Shown here: one piece after another, positions 49,759 through 58,964 of the stretch
Layout of the letters: each line of letters begins with the position of its first letter
Position numbering within the stretch: position 1 is the first letter of the stretch
NCBI RefSeq assembly: GCF_902825235.1
Contig: NZ_CADEAJ010000004.1
Coordinates: forward strand, 62,001-126,000
Reading direction: 5' to 3'
Origin: Bartonella vinsonii subsp. vinsonii
GTDB lineage: Bacteria; Pseudomonadota; Alphaproteobacteria; Rhizobiales; Rhizobiaceae
Length of the DNA stretch: 64,000 nucleotides
The notes under the pieces: generated by a model
Databases searched by the model: none
The model's input: the letters and a program-made list of their open reading frames with translations, nothing else
What the model was told of the DNA's origin: nothing
Position numbers and translations under genes: made by a program

Positions 49759-49772
49759 CGGAGGAGAGCACT

Positions 49773-51101
49773 ATGCCTATTAAAATTACAATGCCTGCGC
49801 TTTCCCCAACGATGGAAGAAGGGAATTTATCAAAATGGAATGTTACGGTAGGGGATAAAGTTTCCTCTGGTGATGTTATTGCTGAAATTGAGACAGACAA
49901 GGCAACAATGGAAGTAGAGGCTGTTGATGAGGGAACAGTTGCTAAGATCGTTGTACCTGCTGGAACGCAAGGCGTTAAAGTTAATAGCTTAATTGTTATT
50001 TTAGCTGAAGAAGGCGAAGATTTAACAGAGGCTGCAAAGATTGCAGAGGAAGCTTCTTCCTCTTTTGCAATTAAAGAATTAACAGATGCCAAACAGATAA
50101 ATTCAAAGACAGAACAGATGTCTGATGTGTCATCAGTACAGAAAGAAATACAGCAAGATAAAAAAGATATACGTCTTTTTGCTTCTCCCTTAGCGCGGCG
50201 ATTGGCAGCGCAAGTTGGTCTTGATTTATCACTTGTTTCTGGGAGTGGTCCTCATGGGCGCATTATCAAGCGTGATGTAGAAAAAGCCGTGAGTGGTGGT
50301 GTTTTAACCGCTTCTTGTTCATCACAAAGTGAACAGCTCGTAGCTATAGGTGCTTCTGACAAACAGATATTGAGTCTTTTCAAAGAAGAAGAATATACAT
50401 TTACACCCCATAATAATATGCGAAAAACAATCGCTAAACGTTTGGTGGAATCAAAGCAAAGAGTTCCGCATTTTTATGTGACGCTCGATTGTGAACTCGA
50501 TGCGTTATTGGAGCTTCGTACACAATTGAATGCTGCTGCAAAAATGGTTAAGATGCAGGAAGGATCTAAGCCTGTTTATAAGCTTTCCGTGAATGATATG
50601 ATTATTAAAGCTGTGGCACTTGCTTTGAAGGCAGTTCCCGATGCTAATGTATCTTGGCTTGAAGATGGAATACTTCGTCACAAACATTGTGATGTTGGGG
50701 TAGCTGTTTCTGTTGCAAATGGGTTAATTACTCCCATTATTCGCCATGCAGAGGAGAAATCTTTATCGGTTATTTCTCATGAGATGAAGGATTTTGCAAA
50801 GCGTGCACGTGAGCGCAAGTTAAAAATGGAAGAATATCAGGGGGGAACGACAACTGTCTCAAATATGGGAATGTATGGTGTAAAAAGTTTTTCTGCTATT
50901 CTTAATCCGCCGCATGCAACGATTTTTGCGATTGGTGCAGGCGAACAACGTGCTGTTGTTAAAAATGGTGCATTGGTTATTGCGACAGTCATGTCGGTTA
51001 CACTTTCTGCTGATCATCGTGCTATTGATGGTGCGTTAGCAGCAGAACTTGCACAGACTTTTAAGAAGATGATTGAAAATCCATTAGCAATGCTCATTTG
51101 A
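49773..51101 (+). CDS. pdhC: Dihydrolipoyllysine acetyltransferase, PDH E2 component
   Basis: Core of the pyruvate dehydrogenase complex; transfers acetyl from lipoyl to CoA. One lipoyl domain (about 1-80, lysine in [15 protein letters not shown]), a flexible linker, a peripheral subunit-binding domain (about 130-170, FASPLARRLAAQVGLDLS) and the catalytic domain (about 210-442) with the active-site motif DHRAIDGA near the end. 442 residues. It starts 14 bases after pdhB with GGAGGAG before the ATG. Confidence 0.97.
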   Translation: MPIKITMPALSPTMEEGNLSKWNVTVGDKVSSGDVIAEIETDKATMEVEAVDEGTVAKIVVPAGTQGVKVNSLIVILAEEGEDLTEAAKIAEEASSSFAIKELTDAKQINSKTEQMSDVSSVQKEIQQDKKDIRLFASPLARRLAAQVGLDLSLVSGSGPHGRIIKRDVEKAVSGGVLTASCSSQSEQLVAIGASDKQILSLFKEEEYTFTPHNNMRKTIAKRLVESKQRVPHFYVTLDCELDALLELRTQLNAAAKMVKMQEGSKPVYKLSVNDMIIKAVALALKAVPDANVSWLEDGILRHKHCDVGVAVSVANGLITPIIRHAEEKSLSVISHEMKDFAKRARERKLKMEEYQGGTTTVSNMGMYGVKSFSAILNPPHATIFAIGAGEQRAVVKNGALVIATVMSVTLSADHRAIDGALAAELAQTFKKMIENPLAMLI

Positions 51102-51321
51102 GCTATTTAAAAGCTCTTTATGAAATAATGTGTGGGTATAGTGTTTAATATGATGAAAGCAGACTTAAAGAGTTTGAAGGGCAATGTTATTACACTTTCT
51201 AAGTTGGTAGAAGTCATTTATGTGAAGCTTTAAAATGAAAGAAAAAAGAAAGTTTTGTTGTATTACTTTTGGCTTTTCAGTTTAAAGGGGGCATTTTGTG
51301 TATATCCATGGAGGAATTACT

Positions 51322-52782
51322 GTGGTGAATCTTTATGATGTAATTGTGATTGGATCGGGTCCTGGTGGATATGTAACGGCAATTCGTGCGGCGCAATGTG
51401 GCTTCAAGACTGCGATTGTTGAACGTGAACATCTCGGTGGGATTTGCTTAAATTGGGGATGTATTCCAACAAAGGCGCTTTTGCGTTCAGCAGAAATGAA
51501 GCATTTTTCTGAACATGCGAAAGACTATGGTTTAAAGCTTAATGGTTCAATTGAAGCGAACATCAAAGATGTTGTAGCCCGTTCCCGCGGGGTTTCAGCG
51601 CGTTTAAATGCTGGTGTTGGTTTCTTAATGAAAAAAAATAAAATCGACATTATTTGGGGGGAAGCAAAGCTTACGAAGGGGGCGAAAGGAAGTCAACCTG
51701 CGGAAATTATGGTTTCTTCATCATCCAAGCCGATTATGCAACCGCAAAATCCAGTACCTAAAGGAACATTAGGAGAGGGGATTTATCAAGCAAAGCATGT
51801 CATTATTGCAACTGGTGCGCGTCCTCGTGTCCTTCCTGGTATTGAGCCAGATGGAAAGCGCATTTGGACTTATTTTGAAGCAATGATTCCACAAACGATG
51901 CCGAAGTCACTTTTGGTCATGGGGTCTGGGGCAATTGGCATTGAATTTGCTTCTTTTTATCATGATATGGGAGCGAAGGTCACGGTTATTGAAATGATGC
52001 CTCACATTATGCCCGCTGAAGATATTGAAATTTCAATCTTTGCGCGTAAACAGTTAGAGAAAAAAGGCCTTCGCATTCTTACGCAAGCAAAAGTAGCCAA
52101 GGTTGAAAAAGCTTCTGACTCTCTTACTGCACATATTGAAGTGAATGGTAAAACAGAAACAATAACAGCTGATCGGCTGATCTCGGCTGTTGGGGTTCAG
52201 GGTAATGTTGAGAATCTTGGATTAGAAGCATTGGGTATAAAAACCGATCGTGGGTGCATTGTAACCGATGAATGGAGTTGGACGGGGGTAGAGGGTATTT
52301 ATGCTATTGGTGATGTAGCTGGTCCGCCTATGTTAGCACATAAAGCAGAAGAAGAGGGCGTGATATGCATTGAACATCTTGCGGGTTTTGAGAATACGCA
52401 TTCGCTTGATAAGAGAAAAATTCCAGGGTGCACATATTGCACGCCACAAGTTGCCTCTGTAGGCTTTTCGGAAGCAGCTGCAAAAGAAGCAGGCTATGAT
52501 ATACGTATTGGTCGCTATTCTTTTTCCGCAAACGGCAAAGCTATTGCTTTGGGTGAAGATCAGGGATTAGTGAAAACTATTTTTGATAAAAAAACCGGAC
52601 AGCTTCTTGGCGCACATATGGTAGGGGCAGAAGTAACAGAATTGATTCAAGGTTTTGTCATTGCCATGAATCTTGAAACAACCGAAAAAGAATTGATGCA
52701 TACTGTTTTTCCACATCCGACATTATCGGAAATGATGAAAGAAAGTGTATTGGATGCTTATGGTCAAGTTTTAAATGCTTGA
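51322..52782 (+). CDS. lpdA: Dihydrolipoyl dehydrogenase, PDH E3 component
   Basis: FAD enzyme that reoxidises dihydrolipoamide with NAD+. The 486-residue protein has the N-terminal FAD loop VIGSGPGGYV, the redox disulfide in GGICLNWGCIPTKA, a second dinucleotide fold (VMGSGAIGIEFAS), the AIGDVAGPPMLAHKA motif and the C-terminal catalytic His-Glu in HTVFPHPTLSEMM. The GTG at 51322 follows GGAGG at seven bases and is taken as the start; an upstream GTG at 51298 would place that site inside the gene. Linked to pdhABC, so it probably serves that complex. Confidence 0.95.
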   Translation: MVNLYDVIVIGSGPGGYVTAIRAAQCGFKTAIVEREHLGGICLNWGCIPTKALLRSAEMKHFSEHAKDYGLKLNGSIEANIKDVVARSRGVSARLNAGVGFLMKKNKIDIIWGEAKLTKGAKGSQPAEIMVSSSSKPIMQPQNPVPKGTLGEGIYQAKHVIIATGARPRVLPGIEPDGKRIWTYFEAMIPQTMPKSLLVMGSGAIGIEFASFYHDMGAKVTVIEMMPHIMPAEDIEISIFARKQLEKKGLRILTQAKVAKVEKASDSLTAHIEVNGKTETITADRLISAVGVQGNVENLGLEALGIKTDRGCIVTDEWSWTGVEGIYAIGDVAGPPMLAHKAEEEGVICIEHLAGFENTHSLDKRKIPGCTYCTPQVASVGFSEAAAKEAGYDIRIGRYSFSANGKAIALGEDQGLVKTIFDKKTGQLLGAHMVGAEVTELIQGFVIAMNLETTEKELMHTVFPHPTLSEMMKESVLDAYGQVLNA

Positions 52783-52854
52783 TGGCTGGAGTGTATGAAA
52801 AATTTTGTCTTTAATTTTTCATTGTCATTCCATATTGATAGGGCAAAGGCTTAA

Positions 52855-53817
52855 ATGGTTACGGTTGTTGATAGAGTTACGAATAGACGCTTGCGTCATC
52901 CTGAAAAAGCGCACCGTCCGGATACAAGCATTCAAAAAAAACCGGATTGGATTCGTGTAAAAGCACCAACATCACAGATATATAAAGAAACGCATGGTAT
53001 TGTGCGTGCTCATAAATTAGTAACCGTATGTGAAGAAGCAGGTTGCCCAAATGTTGGCGAGTGTTGGAGTCAGCGGCATGCTAGTTTCATGATTTTAGGT
53101 GAAATATGCACGCGGGCTTGTGCATTTTGCAATGTTGCAACAGGGATTCCGCTTGCTGTTGATGATAATGAGCCAGAGCGTGTAGCAGATGCGGTAGCAC
53201 AGATGGGACTCAAACATGTTGTCATTACATCAGTTGATCGTGATGATCTTGCTGATGGTGGTGCTGAGCATTTTGCAAAAGTTATTTATGCTATTCGTCG
53301 AAAAGCTCAAAAGACAACAATTGAAGTCCTTACCCCTGATTTTCGCCATAAGGATGGAGCTTTAGAAATTGTTGTTGCTGCCAAACCTGATGTTTTTAAT
53401 CATAATTTAGAGACAGTTCCTTCTAAATATTTAAAGGTTCGTCCAGGAGCGCGTTATTTTCATTCGATTCGGTTATTACAACGCGTTAAAGAACTTGATC
53501 CAACAATCTTCACAAAATCAGGAATTATGGTTGGTCTTGGGGAAGAACGAAATGAAATTCTTCAATTGATGGATGATTTGCGCACTGCTGATGTTGACTT
53601 TATGACAATTGGACAATATTTGCAGCCTACACGAAAGCATCATCCGGTTATTCGTTTTGTGCCTCCTGAAGAATTTGAGTCTTTTGCTAAAATTGGTAAA
53701 GTGAAAGGTTTTTTACATATGGCTTCCAATCCTCTGACGCGTTCATCTCATCATGCTGGTGATGATTTCGCAATTTTGCAAAAAGCGCGTGATGAAAAAT
53801 TTGCCTTACAGAGATAG
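52855..53817 (+). CDS. lipA: Lipoyl synthase
   Basis: Radical-SAM enzyme that inserts two sulfurs into octanoyl chains on lipoyl domains. The radical-SAM cysteines are in [10 protein letters not shown], and the auxiliary-cluster cysteines in [13 protein letters not shown], about 45 residues earlier; the C-terminal serine ligand is in RSSHHAG. At 320 residues it is full length. Placed directly after lpdA, it modifies the lipoyl domains of the PdhB and PdhC encoded just upstream. Confidence 0.97.
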   Translation: MVTVVDRVTNRRLRHPEKAHRPDTSIQKKPDWIRVKAPTSQIYKETHGIVRAHKLVTVCEEAGCPNVGECWSQRHASFMILGEICTRACAFCNVATGIPLAVDDNEPERVADAVAQMGLKHVVITSVDRDDLADGGAEHFAKVIYAIRRKAQKTTIEVLTPDFRHKDGALEIVVAAKPDVFNHNLETVPSKYLKVRPGARYFHSIRLLQRVKELDPTIFTKSGIMVGLGEERNEILQLMDDLRTADVDFMTIGQYLQPTRKHHPVIRFVPPEEFESFAKIGKVKGFLHMASNPLTRSSHHAGDDFAILQKARDEKFALQR

Positions 53818-53819
53818 TT

Positions 53820-54281
53820 ATGCCAACTTTTACAACACATCGGCAGATTGCCCATAGTGCCAGTGAAATGTTTGATCTTGTTGCAGATGTTGAACATTAT
53901 CCTGAATTTTTACCAATGTGTGAAGGGTTAATTGTACGTTCTCGTAAGGAATATGAAGAAAAAACATTAATTCTTGCTGATATGATAGTTGGTTATAAAG
54001 TTATCCGAGAAATTTTTACGACCCAAGTGTTTCTTCAGCCAAAGAAAAATCTCATAGAGGTGAAATATATTGATGGTCCATTTAAATATCTTGAAAATCG
54101 TTGGGCTTTTCATGATATTGAGAAGAGTAATGCATGTCGTGTAGATTTTTTTATTGATTATGAATTTAAAAGCAAAATGCTTGGATTAGTCATGGGATCA
54201 ATGTTTGATATTGCTGTTCGTAAATTTACCGATGCTTTTGAAATGCGCGCACACCGAATCTATGGACCTCCAATAACATAA
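53820..54281 (+). CDS. COQ10/RatA-type START-domain protein
   Basis: A 153-residue soluble protein of the polyketide cyclase/START fold. The start TTHRQIAHSASEMFDLVADVEHYPEFLPMC and the later LVMGSMFDIAVRKFTDAFEMRA are typical of the COQ10/RatA family, which binds ubiquinone or related lipids and aids respiration in mitochondria. In E. coli RatA is reported as a toxin blocking ribosome assembly, so the role here is open. Only two bases separate it from lipA, so it is probably cotranscribed. Converges on cinA. Confidence 0.88.
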   Translation: MPTFTTHRQIAHSASEMFDLVADVEHYPEFLPMCEGLIVRSRKEYEEKTLILADMIVGYKVIREIFTTQVFLQPKKNLIEVKYIDGPFKYLENRWAFHDIEKSNACRVDFFIDYEFKSKMLGLVMGSMFDIAVRKFTDAFEMRAHRIYGPPIT

Positions 54282-54370
54282 TTTATTCAGTTTATTTTTG
54301 TATGATACGTATCAGATATCATGAGCTGTAATTGTAGTAACATAAAACTAGAAATCAGATGTGAAGAATA

Positions 54371-54859
54371 TCACTGAAGAGCATTCAAGATCATGTTCAA
54401 AGCATTTTCAACAGTTGCATAGCGGATAGCATTACGATCGAGATTTCCAAAGTGCTTTTCTGTGTGCAAGGTTTTATGGTTTTGGTACGCAACTGCGAAA
54501 TGCACAAGTCCTACGGGTTTATCGAGATATGCTCCTCCCGGTCCAGCAATTCCTGTTACAGAAACTGCAATTCCAGCGTGTGAATATTTTAATCCACCCT
54601 CAGCCATTGCAAGAGCGACTTCTTTTGAAACAGCACCATAGCTTTTTATAAGTTCAGCACATACGCCAACAAGGCGCGTTTTAGATTCATTTGAATAAAC
54701 AACAAATCCACAATCGAATACATCTGACGATCCTGCAATACTGGTGAGATTTGCAGCAATGAGCCCTCCTGTACAAGATTCAACAGTTGATAAAAGCAAA
54801 CCTTTTTGGCGACAAGCTGTAAGGACTTCACATGCTTGCTTTTCACAAAAATATGTCAT
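54371..54859 (-). CDS. pncC: CinA C-terminal domain protein, nicotinamide-nucleotide amidase
   Basis: Deamidates nicotinamide mononucleotide to nicotinate mononucleotide in pyridine nucleotide salvage. The 162-residue protein contains only the CinA C-terminal domain (PncC type) without the N-terminal molybdopterin-like domain. The signature SCTGGLIAANLT with the catalytic serine, GFVVYSNESK and VTGIAGPGG are intact. It overlaps the end of ispDF by four bases, so translation is coupled, and this pairing is conserved in rhizobia. Confidence 0.9.
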   Translation of the reverse strand: MTYFCEKQACEVLTACRQKGLLLSTVESCTGGLIAANLTSIAGSSDVFDCGFVVYSNESKTRLVGVCAELIKSYGAVSKEVALAMAEGGLKYSHAGIAVSVTGIAGPGGAYLDKPVGLVHFAVAYQNHKTLHTEKHFGNLDRNAIRYATVENALNMILNALQ

Positions 54860-56049
54860 TTTGGAATTTCTCCTGGATAAAGGACGCTAGCTGTTGCAAA
54901 GGCTGCAATGCCTTCACCACGACCAATAAATCCGAGTTTTTCATTTGTTGTGGCTTTGATGGAAATTCGATCAGATGAAATTGTCAGTATCCTCATAAGA
55001 TTTTCTATCATTGTATGACGATAGAGGCCGATTTTAGGTTCTTCAGCGATCAGTGTAATATCAATATTGGCAATACGTCCACCTGCTTGTTTAACAATAT
55101 CAAGAGCATGGCGTAGAAAAATTTCTGAAGATGCACTTTTCCATTTGGGATCAGAGGGAGGAAAATGTGTACCTATATCTCCTGCCCCTTGAGTAGCAAG
55201 AAGAGCATCTGTGAGTGCATGAAGAGCGACATCAGCATCGGAGTGTCCATTTAATTTTTTATGAAAAGGAATTTCTATACCACATAATGTAAGAGAATCT
55301 CCTTCCTCGAAAGAGTGAACATCATAACCATTGCCAGTGCGCAGATCAGGAAATATTTGCATTTTTTTCTGGAGATATAAATGTGCAGTGTCAAAATCTT
55401 CGTACCATGTAATTTTCATATTGTTAGGATCTCCAAGGATGGTCCGCATAGGAATTCCAGACCATTCTGCAATTGCAGAATCATCCGTGAATTCTTTTTT
55501 GCAAGCTTGCTTTGCTTTTTCATGGGCAGCTAAGATAGATTCAAAGGGAAAACACTGTGGAGTTTGTGCACTATAAAGATGGGTGCGTGGAATTGTTTCT
55601 AAAACATAGTGTTCGCTATTTACACGTTTGAGGGTATCAGGGATAGGGAGAACGGGAAGCACACCTTCTTGAAGATTGACAGTGCTGTGTATTTTGTCGA
55701 GGAGTTGGTTTGTGATAAAAGGGCGAGCACCATCATGAATATGGACATATTGGGGCTTAAATTCTTTAAGTGCATGAAGCCCACGTAAGGTGGATACTTG
55801 ACGTGTATCACCTCCTTCAACGATGATGAGGTGTTCTTTAAATTCGATGATAGTTCGCTCACAGATTTTATGGTCTTCTGGATGAATAACGAGGATAATG
55901 ATTGTAATGGCTGGGTGCTGTACAAAACAACGCACAGTATGACAAATAACAGGCTCTTGTCCTAGAAGCCGGTATTGTTTTGGAATTTTTTGTGGAGCCC
56001 CCGCTCTTTCACCGCGTCCCGCGGCTAATATGATTGCTGCAATAGAAAT
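54856..56049 (-). CDS. ispDF: Bifunctional IspD/IspF (MEP cytidylyltransferase and MEcPP synthase)
   Basis: Catalyses two steps of the MEP isoprenoid pathway. The IspD half (about 1-230) opens with the nucleotide-binding AAIILAAGRGERAG, followed by QKIPKQY and VEGGDTRQVSTL. The IspF half (about 235-397) has the zinc site in GNGYDVHSF and LNGHSDADVALHA. The frame has no ATG, GTG or TTG before the IspD motif except GTG 55935, which would remove it. An ATT at 56049 lies 8 bases after AGGAG and is the best start. It lies directly after rirA and is coupled to the cinA-type gene. Confidence 0.9.
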   Translation of the reverse strand: MSIAAIILAAGRGERAGAPQKIPKQYRLLGQEPVICHTVRCFVQHPAITIIILVIHPEDHKICERTIIEFKEHLIIVEGGDTRQVSTLRGLHALKEFKPQYVHIHDGARPFITNQLLDKIHSTVNLQEGVLPVLPIPDTLKRVNSEHYVLETIPRTHLYSAQTPQCFPFESILAAHEKAKQACKKEFTDDSAIAEWSGIPMRTILGDPNNMKITWYEDFDTAHLYLQKKMQIFPDLRTGNGYDVHSFEEGDSLTLCGIEIPFHKKLNGHSDADVALHALTDALLATQGAGDIGTHFPPSDPKWKSASSEIFLRHALDIVKQAGGRIANIDITLIAEEPKIGLYRHTMIENLMRILTISSDRISIKATTNEKLGFIGRGEGIAAFATASVLYPGEIPK

Positions 56050-56063
56050 ACTTAAATCTCCTT

Positions 56064-56516
56064 TTATATTATTTTTATTATTTTATGGTCATCAGTTTTA
56101 AATTGATTTTGCAATTTTGGTCTGTGTAGATCAGCAAGAGATATCATTGATAATACATCAAAAAAAGCATTTAATGCTTTTTGAAGTGCAATATTTAAAC
56201 CACAAAAATCTATCTATGGGCAATTAGGTTCTGCAGTATCAAAACATTCTGCCATGGAAAAGTTGTCTTCTGTTACTTTTACAACATCAGCCACCGAAAT
56301 CTCTGTTGCGGGTTTGGCTAATTTAATTCCACCATTGCGCCCACGTACTGTTTGTATGAAACCTGCTTCAACGAGTGGTTGAAGAATTTTAAATAGAAAA
56401 AACTCAGAAACAGCATATGCTTTGGCAATGTCTGGAATACGACTTAAAGATCCTTGATTATTTGCACAGTACATGAGCATTCGGAGCGCATAATTTGTCT
56501 GTTTTGTTAACCGCAT
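56064..56516 (-). pseudogene. rirA: rirA, Rrf2-family iron regulator interrupted by an amber codon
   Basis: The start MRLTKQTNYALRMLMYCA, the winged helix through residue 80 and the cysteines C91 (MAECF) and C99 (NCP) match rhizobial RirA, an [Fe-S] repressor of iron uptake. Codon 101 is TAG (56214-56216), where relatives have leucine. The frame then stays clearly RirA-like for another 49 codons: the third cysteine (C105, in CGLN), then ALQKALNAFFDVL, to a TAA at 56064-56066. So a single base change seems to separate this from a 150-residue intact gene. A truncated product of 100 residues would keep the DNA-binding domain but lose one cluster ligand. Start ATG 56516 has GGAG upstream; the frame opens further at 56549. 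Confidence 0.85.
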
Positions 56517-56698
56517 CTCATCTCCTCTGTAAACTATCACTGAATACACTTTATTTTAAAGATATTTTGAAAATGTAGAAGTTCTTTCCTCATTTACTAA
56601 TACTAAATTTGTTTTATTTTAAATGTGGCATTGGTATTGTCAACTTTTGTCACAAGAGGTTATATGAGAGTGATGGGATAGGATAATGTAAGCTAATC

Positions 56699-58963
56699 AT
56701 GAATACAACATCAGTGACGAAGCTCCAAGATATAAATCAAAACACCTCTAATGATGAATTGTATCGCTTAAGCAAGATGTATATCTTTTTGGGTATTACA
56801 ATTATTGTGTTGGCTTTGCTAACAGCATCTGTTTCGTTTATTATTCTTATTGGATTAACCCCTGTTATTCCCAGTAGAGCTGTAACCCTGATACTTATAG
56901 GGATTAATAGTGTTTGGGTTTTGGGGCTTGTGATCATTGTTTTTTATGAGATGATCCCCATCATTCGTGCGTGGCGCTCAAGGCGAGCAGGTTCTCGCCT
57001 TCATGTGCGTCTTATTTCGTTATTTGCACTTGTTGCAACTATGCCGGCTGTTGCAGTTGCTCTTGTATCAGGGCCTGCATTGAATTTAGGACTTGATCGA
57101 TGGTTTGATACAACAACACGGCAGATTGTAGGTTCTTCTATCAATTTAGCCAATGCCTATGCGGATGAAATGTTGCAAAATTTAAAAAATTTATCCTATG
57201 CTATGGCATTTGCACTTGATAACAAAAGGCTTTTAGAGCGTAGCGTCGCTGAATATAGGATACAATTGACGCGTCACGCTAAAGGGCGCAATCTGCGTGG
57301 TGCATTTTTGTTAAGTTCTAGCGGAACTGTTTTTATATCGAGTGATCTTGGTGATGAGGATAAATTGCCGATTCCTCCTTCCCATCTTATTGAACGTGCA
57401 ACCAGCGCAAGACCTTTTTCTTTTCAACCCGGGGTTCATGATTATTTTGGTATTATTTTAAAATTTACGAATATTCCAAACACATTTTTGTATTTGGTAC
57501 GTGACGTTGATAAAGAAGTTTTGTCTGCTTTGCGTTTAACGGAAGTCAATACAGATCGTTATCGTGATTTAAATGAAAATCGTTTGCTGACGCAAATCGC
57601 ATTTGGCATGCTTTATTTATGTCTTTTCTTTAGTTTGTTCTTATCAGCTATTTGGACTGGTATCGCTGTTGCTGATCGTTTGGTACGCCCTATCCGTCTT
57701 CTCATTAGTGCTGCTGATGATGTTGCTTCTGGAAATATGGAAATTTTTGTACCCGTACGCGCAAAAGATGGGGATATTGGGCAGTTATCGAAAACTTTTA
57801 ATTATATGGTGAGTGAACTGAAAAGTCGGCGCAATGAGCTGATTGCAGTTCGCGATCAAATTGATGAGAGACGGCGTTTTTCTGAAGCGGTTTTGTCTGG
57901 TGTAACAGCGGGTGTGGCGGGCATTGATGATAATGGTGATATTACAATTATCAATCGATCTATTGAGACAATGTTTGATATCCGCTCTGAGCAAGTTATT
58001 GGGCACAGTCTTTTATCATTAAGTGCTGAAATTTGGCAGGTTTTTCAGTTTGCACGTTCGCTAGATCGTAAGAATCATCGTGAGCAGGTAACTTTAAGTA
58101 TTGCAGGACAAGAGCGTGTTTGGAATGTGCAAATTACGATGGAAGAAGATGATGGACAGGGGCAATCGTGGGTTTTGACAATTGATGATATTACAGACCT
58201 TGTTGCAGCACAACGTACTTCAGCGTGGGCAGATATTGCACGCCGTATTGCACACGAGATTAAAAATCCGCTTACACCTATTCAGTTATCGGCTGAACGT
58301 ATTCGTAAACGTTACAACAAAGTTATTACCCAAGATCGAGAGGTTTTTGAGCGATGTATTGATACGATTATTCGACAAGTTGGAGACATTGGGCGTATGG
58401 TTGATGAATTTTCTTCTTTTGCCCGTATGCCCAAACCGCAAATGAATGTTTTAGATATACGTGGATTGCTGCGTGAAGCATGTTTCTTGATAGAAGTGAC
58501 AAGACATGATATTCATTTCGAGCAAGATTTAGGAAATGTCCCACTTGTAGGTGCATTTGATAATCGTCTCATTGTGCAAGCTTTCTGTAATGTTATCAAA
58601 AACGCCAGCGAATCTATAGATTCGGTCATGCGAGAGGAAAATATTCGCGGTCATATTCTTGTACGTTCTTATCGACAAAGAGGATGTGTGGTTGTAGATG
58701 TTATTGATAACGGTAAAGGGCTTCCTAAAGAGCAAAGGCAAAAAATATTAGAACCTTATATAACAACGCGGGAAAAGGGAACAGGGCTCGGGTTGGCTAT
58801 TGTGCGTAAAGTTATTGAAGATCATGGTGCTTCTATGGAATTGCATGATGCACCGAAGAGTTTTTATGAGGGCCGTGGTGCGATGATCCGTTTGATATTT
58901 CCAGCAGATGGGATTAAGCAGGATAATGTTATAGAGGCTACAGGTCGTAAGATAGGGGAATAG
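56699..58963 (+). CDS. ntrY: Sensor histidine kinase NtrY
   Basis: Membrane kinase of the NtrY/NtrX pair, linked in alphaproteobacteria to nitrogen, redox and envelope responses. 754 residues: three N-terminal helices (about 30-120), an extracytoplasmic sensor region, another helix near 300, a HAMP domain (about 325-380), a PAS domain (about 395-500), the dimerisation/phospho-acceptor helix (HEIKNPLTPIQLSAERI) and a HATPase domain with DNGKGLPKEQR and GTGLGLAIVRKV. ntrX follows after a single base. In most rhizobia dusB, ntrB and ntrC precede it; none of them is present here. Confidence 0.95.
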   Translation: MNTTSVTKLQDINQNTSNDELYRLSKMYIFLGITIIVLALLTASVSFIILIGLTPVIPSRAVTLILIGINSVWVLGLVIIVFYEMIPIIRAWRSRRAGSRLHVRLISLFALVATMPAVAVALVSGPALNLGLDRWFDTTTRQIVGSSINLANAYADEMLQNLKNLSYAMAFALDNKRLLERSVAEYRIQLTRHAKGRNLRGAFLLSSSGTVFISSDLGDEDKLPIPPSHLIERATSARPFSFQPGVHDYFGIILKFTNIPNTFLYLVRDVDKEVLSALRLTEVNTDRYRDLNENRLLTQIAFGMLYLCLFFSLFLSAIWTGIAVADRLVRPIRLLISAADDVASGNMEIFVPVRAKDGDIGQLSKTFNYMVSELKSRRNELIAVRDQIDERRRFSEAVLSGVTAGVAGIDDNGDITIINRSIETMFDIRSEQVIGHSLLSLSAEIWQVFQFARSLDRKNHREQVTLSIAGQERVWNVQITMEEDDGQGQSWVLTIDDITDLVAAQRTSAWADIARRIAHEIKNPLTPIQLSAERIRKRYNKVITQDREVFERCIDTIIRQVGDIGRMVDEFSSFARMPKPQMNVLDIRGLLREACFLIEVTRHDIHFEQDLGNVPLVGAFDNRLIVQAFCNVIKNASESIDSVMREENIRGHILVRSYRQRGCVVVDVIDNGKGLPKEQRQKILEPYITTREKGTGLGLAIVRKVIEDHGASMELHDAPKSFYEGRGAMIRLIFPADGIKQDNVIEATGRKIGE

Positions 58964-58964
58964 A

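Noticed and set aside
56160-56182. Hairpin with flanking A and T runs that looks like a rho-independent terminator
   Set aside because: It falls within the rirA frame and encodes the conserved KALNAFF segment, so coding constraint explains it better.
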